Assembly (NCBI RefSeq): GCF_001720465.1
Contig: NZ_CP017113.1
Span: forward strand, 2,852,001-2,916,000
Direction: 5' to 3'
DNA from: Porphyrobacter sp. LM 6
GTDB lineage: Bacteria > Pseudomonadota > Alphaproteobacteria > Sphingomonadales > Sphingomonadaceae
Length of the DNA: 64,000 nucleotides
Shown piece by piece: positions 61,242 to 64,000 of the stretch (within the stretch, counting starts at the first letter, position 1; each line of letters opens with the position of its first letter). A program made the translations under genes and the position numbers. The notes under the pieces were generated by a model. That model ran no database searches, was not told where the DNA came from, and saw nothing but the letters and a program-made list of their open reading frames with translations.

Positions 61242-62692
61242 GCCGTCTTCGCCAGCGCCGAAGCGGTTACCGGCTGACGGAAGAAGCCCAGATCGGGCGT
61301 GGCGAAGCGGCCGATATTGGGCGCGACCGAGGGCATTTCCGAAGCCGAAACCCCGAACCACTTGGCCAGCGTCGCCGAGAATTCGTCGACCGACGTGCTC
61401 GGCAAGAGTCGTCCGCCGCCGACCTGATCGTCGCTGGTGACCGACACCTGTGGCGCACGGCCATAGAAGCGCCCGCCGCGTACATCGCCGCCGACGATGA
61501 AGTGATGCCCGCCCCAGCCGTGGTCCGATCCATCGCCGTTCGATTCCAGCGTGCGCCCGAAATCCGATGCGGTGAAGGTCGTCACCTTGTCGGCCACGCC
61601 CAGTTCGGCGGTCGCCTGGTAGAACGCATCGATCGCGAAATCGACCTGCCCGAGCAGGTTGTCATGCGAGCCGATCAGCCCGTCGTGGTGATCGAACCCG
61701 CCAAGCGAGACCATGAACACCTGCCGCGTCACCCCCAGCGAAGCGCGCGCCGCGATCAGCTGGGCCACCACCTTGAGCTGGTCGGCCAAGCGGTTGCCGG
61801 TGCCGAAACTGGTACTGAGGCTCACGCCGCGCAGGGCGTTGTTGACGAAGGCGCCATACTGGATCGAGCGGTCGTTGATCCGCGCATAATCCGCCGCCAG
61901 CACGTTGCCGCTGCCCGAACGCAGGATCGTATTGAGCGCCTGCGAGGCCACGGCGGAATTGAACAGCCGCCCGTTCTGGAGTGGGTTGAACAGCGTCGCC
62001 CCGGCAGGTGACACCTGATAGGGAATGGCATTCTGGCCGCTCAGAAACACCGCGTTGCCGGTGGCGTTGATGGCGGTGAACATCGAATTGGTGTTGGATG
62101 TCAGCGCCAGATCGCCCATTCGCCCGCCCCACCCGGTCGGTGCGCCTTCCGGCTGCGAGCTCTGCCAGGTCGATTGCTGGTCATTGTGCGAGAACAGCTT
62201 GGCCGGGCGCGGCACTGAACCGCTGTCATATTGCGCGCGGGTCAGCGGGGCGAGCAGCGGGCCGACATTAAGCAACGGCGCCATCACCCCCTGATCGAAG
62301 CGGGCCTTCAATCGCGGCATCGTCGGCGCAAGCGCATAGGTGATGTCGTCGGTCAGCCGCTGGTCTGTCGGAGTCGCCAGCACGGTGTTCTGGAGCGAGG
62401 CGCGGGCGAGCGCGATCCCCGCCGCCGCTTCCGAACCTGCCTCGCCGCGGATCGCAGCATAACGCGCATAGTTGGTCGAATCGAAGGGGATCAGCGTGTT
62501 GCCGTGATCATTGCCGCCATAAAGGAACACGCAGACCAGCGCCTTGTAGCCGCCACTGCTGTCGAAAGCGGCGGCTTCCGCCACGCCGGCGAGCCCCATC
62601 GCATAGGATGATGCCGCCCCCATCATCGCCAGCTGGCTGGAGCGCTGGATGAATGCGCGGCGCGAAATCTCGTTGGCCTTGCCGATGAACAT
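61238..62692 (-). CDS. DUF1501 secreted protein with Tat signal
   Basis: The 484-residue protein opens with a twin-arginine motif (ISRRAFIQ) and a hydrophobic region, so it is exported folded. The rest is a DUF1501 domain (VCVFLYGGNDHGNTLIPFD, MVSLGGFDHHDG, GRTLESNGDGSDHGWGGHH), whose alkaline-phosphatase-like histidine and aspartate pairs suggest metal binding. It is downstream of a DUF1800 protein on the same strand, a pairing that recurs in many bacteria. The function of the pair is unknown. Confidence 0.85.
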   Translation of the reverse strand: MFIGKANEISRRAFIQRSSQLAMMGAASSYAMGLAGVAEAAAFDSSGGYKALVCVFLYGGNDHGNTLIPFDSTNYARYAAIRGEAGSEAAAGIALARASLQNTVLATPTDQRLTDDITYALAPTMPRLKARFDQGVMAPLLNVGPLLAPLTRAQYDSGSVPRPAKLFSHNDQQSTWQSSQPEGAPTGWGGRMGDLALTSNTNSMFTAINATGNAVFLSGQNAIPYQVSPAGATLFNPLQNGRLFNSAVASQALNTILRSGSGNVLAADYARINDRSIQYGAFVNNALRGVSLSTSFGTGNRLADQLKVVAQLIAARASLGVTRQVFMVSLGGFDHHDGLIGSHDNLLGQVDFAIDAFYQATAELGVADKVTTFTASDFGRTLESNGDGSDHGWGGHHFIVGGDVRGGRFYGRAPQVSVTSDDQVGGGRLLPSTSVDEFSATLAKWFGVSASEMPSVAPNIGRFATPDLGFFRQPVTASALAKTA

Positions 62693-62735
62693 GTCTGCAG
62701 TCCCCTGTGGTGTTCGGTTGCGGGTGTCGGCGGGC

Positions 62736-64000
62736 TTATTTCTGGATCAGGTAATCGGTCGATGCGAGGATCAGTGCGACCCCGATCCGCACGCGGCGCA
62801 GGCGATCATCGGCTGCGGTGGCGGTGGTGATCGGGACGTCGTCGATCGCCTGCTTGATGGTGTCGCGCACGCTGGTGCTCAGCTGCTTGCCTGTCAGAAG
62901 CAGATCGAGCCGGTCGAGCAGCGCCGTACTGTCATTGGCGATCGCCGCCTCGTCGGCGTAATCGAGCGCAAGATCGCTCACCGGCGCGCGCTGCCCTTCG
63001 ACCGCGCGTTCGATGAAATTGACGTAGCCGGCAACCGAGGTTTCGTTGACCAGCTGGAACTCGGGCGCGAGGAGCCCGCGGTTGGCGATTTCGGAACCGG
63101 TCGGAAAATAGCCGGGGCGGAAGAAGTTGAACACCGAAGGCGAGCGCAGCGGGCTTTGCCCGAGCGCGGTCGCCGGATCGCTCAGGTCCGCGATACGCCA
63201 GCTGCCGCTGAGCGAGCGTCCCTTGAAGGTCCGCGCATGCTGGGCAAATCGCAGGATCGGTTCGCGCAGCTTGCCGAAATTGGCATTGGTGACATTGGCC
63301 GGGTCGAGCGCCTCGGTATCGAGCAGGATCGCCTTGAACACCGCGGCGAGATCGCCCCGGCGCCCCGAACCATTGTTGGCGAAGATATCGGCAACGCGCT
63401 TCACATAGGCGGGCGAGGGATTGCTGGTCACCAGACGCTGGATCATCTGCTTGGCGAAGAAGGGGCCGACGTTGGGATGGTTGAACAGGTGATCGAGCGC
63501 CTGGCGCAGGGTTTCGGTCGCATTGGTGCCGGCCGGGATGGTCAGGCCGAGGAAGGTCTTGGCTTCGGTCGAATGGAAGCCGGTCGTGCGGGGGAACTGC
63601 CAGCGCGTCGGATCGCTCGTCATCGGACGGCGCACGACATCGGGATGCGGGATCTGCCGCGTGCTGCCCACCTCGGTGGTGTAGGTATTGCCGGTAAAGT
63701 CGAGTTCATAGCCGGTGAAGACCCGCGCCAGCCCGCTGACATCGGCATTGGTGTAGGTCTCGATCGGCCTTCCGCCCGATTGTTTCAGCGTCCCGTCGGG
63801 ATTGAGCTCGAACAGGCCGATGGTGAACAACTGCATGACTTCACGCGCATAATTCTCGTCGGGCACCCGCCCGGTGCGCGCATCGGCGGCACGGTTACCG
63901 CGGGTATTGAGGAACACCCCCATCGCCGGATTGAGCGTGATGTCGTTCAAGAGATCGCGGAAATTGCCGAAGGCGCGGCGATTGAGGATGTCCCAATATT
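62736..64000 (-). CDS. DUF1800 protein, 5' end outside the window
   Basis: The reading frame stays open to the window edge (YWDILNRRAFGNFRDLLNDI), so at least 421 residues are seen and the N-terminus is missing. DUF1800 markers are the repeated NYAREVMQLFTIGLFELN and SPSVFNFFRPGYFPTG. It ends 44 bases before the DUF1501 gene, and the two form an operon. Function is unknown; the family often accompanies DUF1501 proteins. Confidence 0.85.
   Translation of the reverse strand, partial: YWDILNRRAFGNFRDLLNDITLNPAMGVFLNTRGNRAADARTGRVPDENYAREVMQLFTIGLFELNPDGTLKQSGGRPIETYTNADVSGLARVFTGYELDFTGNTYTTEVGSTRQIPHPDVVRRPMTSDPTRWQFPRTTGFHSTEAKTFLGLTIPAGTNATETLRQALDHLFNHPNVGPFFAKQMIQRLVTSNPSPAYVKRVADIFANNGSGRRGDLAAVFKAILLDTEALDPANVTNANFGKLREPILRFAQHARTFKGRSLSGSWRIADLSDPATALGQSPLRSPSVFNFFRPGYFPTGSEIANRGLLAPEFQLVNETSVAGYVNFIERAVEGQRAPVSDLALDYADEAAIANDSTALLDRLDLLLTGKQLSTSVRDTIKQAIDDVPITTATAADDRLRRVRIGVALILASTDYLIQK

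Noticed and set aside
1..64000. tRNA genes, rRNA, CRISPR arrays or insertion sequences
   Set aside because: I found no cloverleaf, rRNA segment, spaced repeat array or transposase; all sizeable gaps were read and are described above.

Overview
The window is high-GC chromosomal DNA from an alphaproteobacterium, most likely a sphingomonad and probably Erythrobacteraceae (Erythrobacter/Porphyrobacter type). This rests on three large TonB-dependent receptors, an RcdA homologue, a DUF6356 protein, two short DUF465 proteins, PtsP and RodZ next to CpoB and TilS, and REP-like CCCCGGGCTTGA palindromes. It is inference from gene content, not a database match. I see no rRNA, tRNA, CRISPR array, prophage or intact insertion sequence.

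Region 1 (245-13435) looks like a TonB-type glycan-utilisation locus. It holds a ROK regulator, a ROK sugar kinase, a secreted GH2 beta-mannosidase-like enzyme with a LamG-like N-terminus, a 1046-residue TonB receptor, a secreted TIM-barrel protein with two candidate catalytic glutamates, a lipoprotein alpha/beta hydrolase and a formylglycine sulfatase. A strong palindrome lies over a predicted promoter in the divergent region. Together these suggest uptake and degradation of an esterified or sulfated glycan.

Region 2 (13436-28796) holds a secreted M14 peptidase, a TetR/PiuC/TonB-receptor module with a clear operator candidate, and a tightly overlapped serS-surE-K+ channel operon. Small hypothetical genes, rimO, an L,D-transpeptidase and tilS follow. 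serS carries an AT-rich in-frame insertion of about 56 codons.

Region 3 (28783-41630) runs leftward as ptsP, rodZ, cpoB, a nested inverted-repeat element, then tilS. Next come DUF465 genes, rcdA, glpK, a metallo-hydrolase, nadA, an EamA transporter and an Old Yellow Enzyme. A perfect parS-like palindrome followed by three G-rich repeats at an 11-bp period sits between rcdA and glpK.

Region 4 (41718-51354) holds lipoproteins, lipB, an MFS transporter, an ArsC-like protein, a siderophore-type TonB receptor behind a palindromic iron-box candidate, an aldolase/[2Fe-2S] pair and a MATE pump.

Region 5 (51414-64000) is a chemotaxis operon (cheA, cheW, cheY, cheB, cheR), a GGDEF-EAL protein and a chemoreceptor, followed by psd and a DUF1501/DUF1800 pair cut by the window edge. 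A second parS-like site with the same 11-bp-period G-rich array lies inside the cheA coding sequence. The repeated parS-plus-array unit is the most unusual signal in the window; the serS insertion is second.
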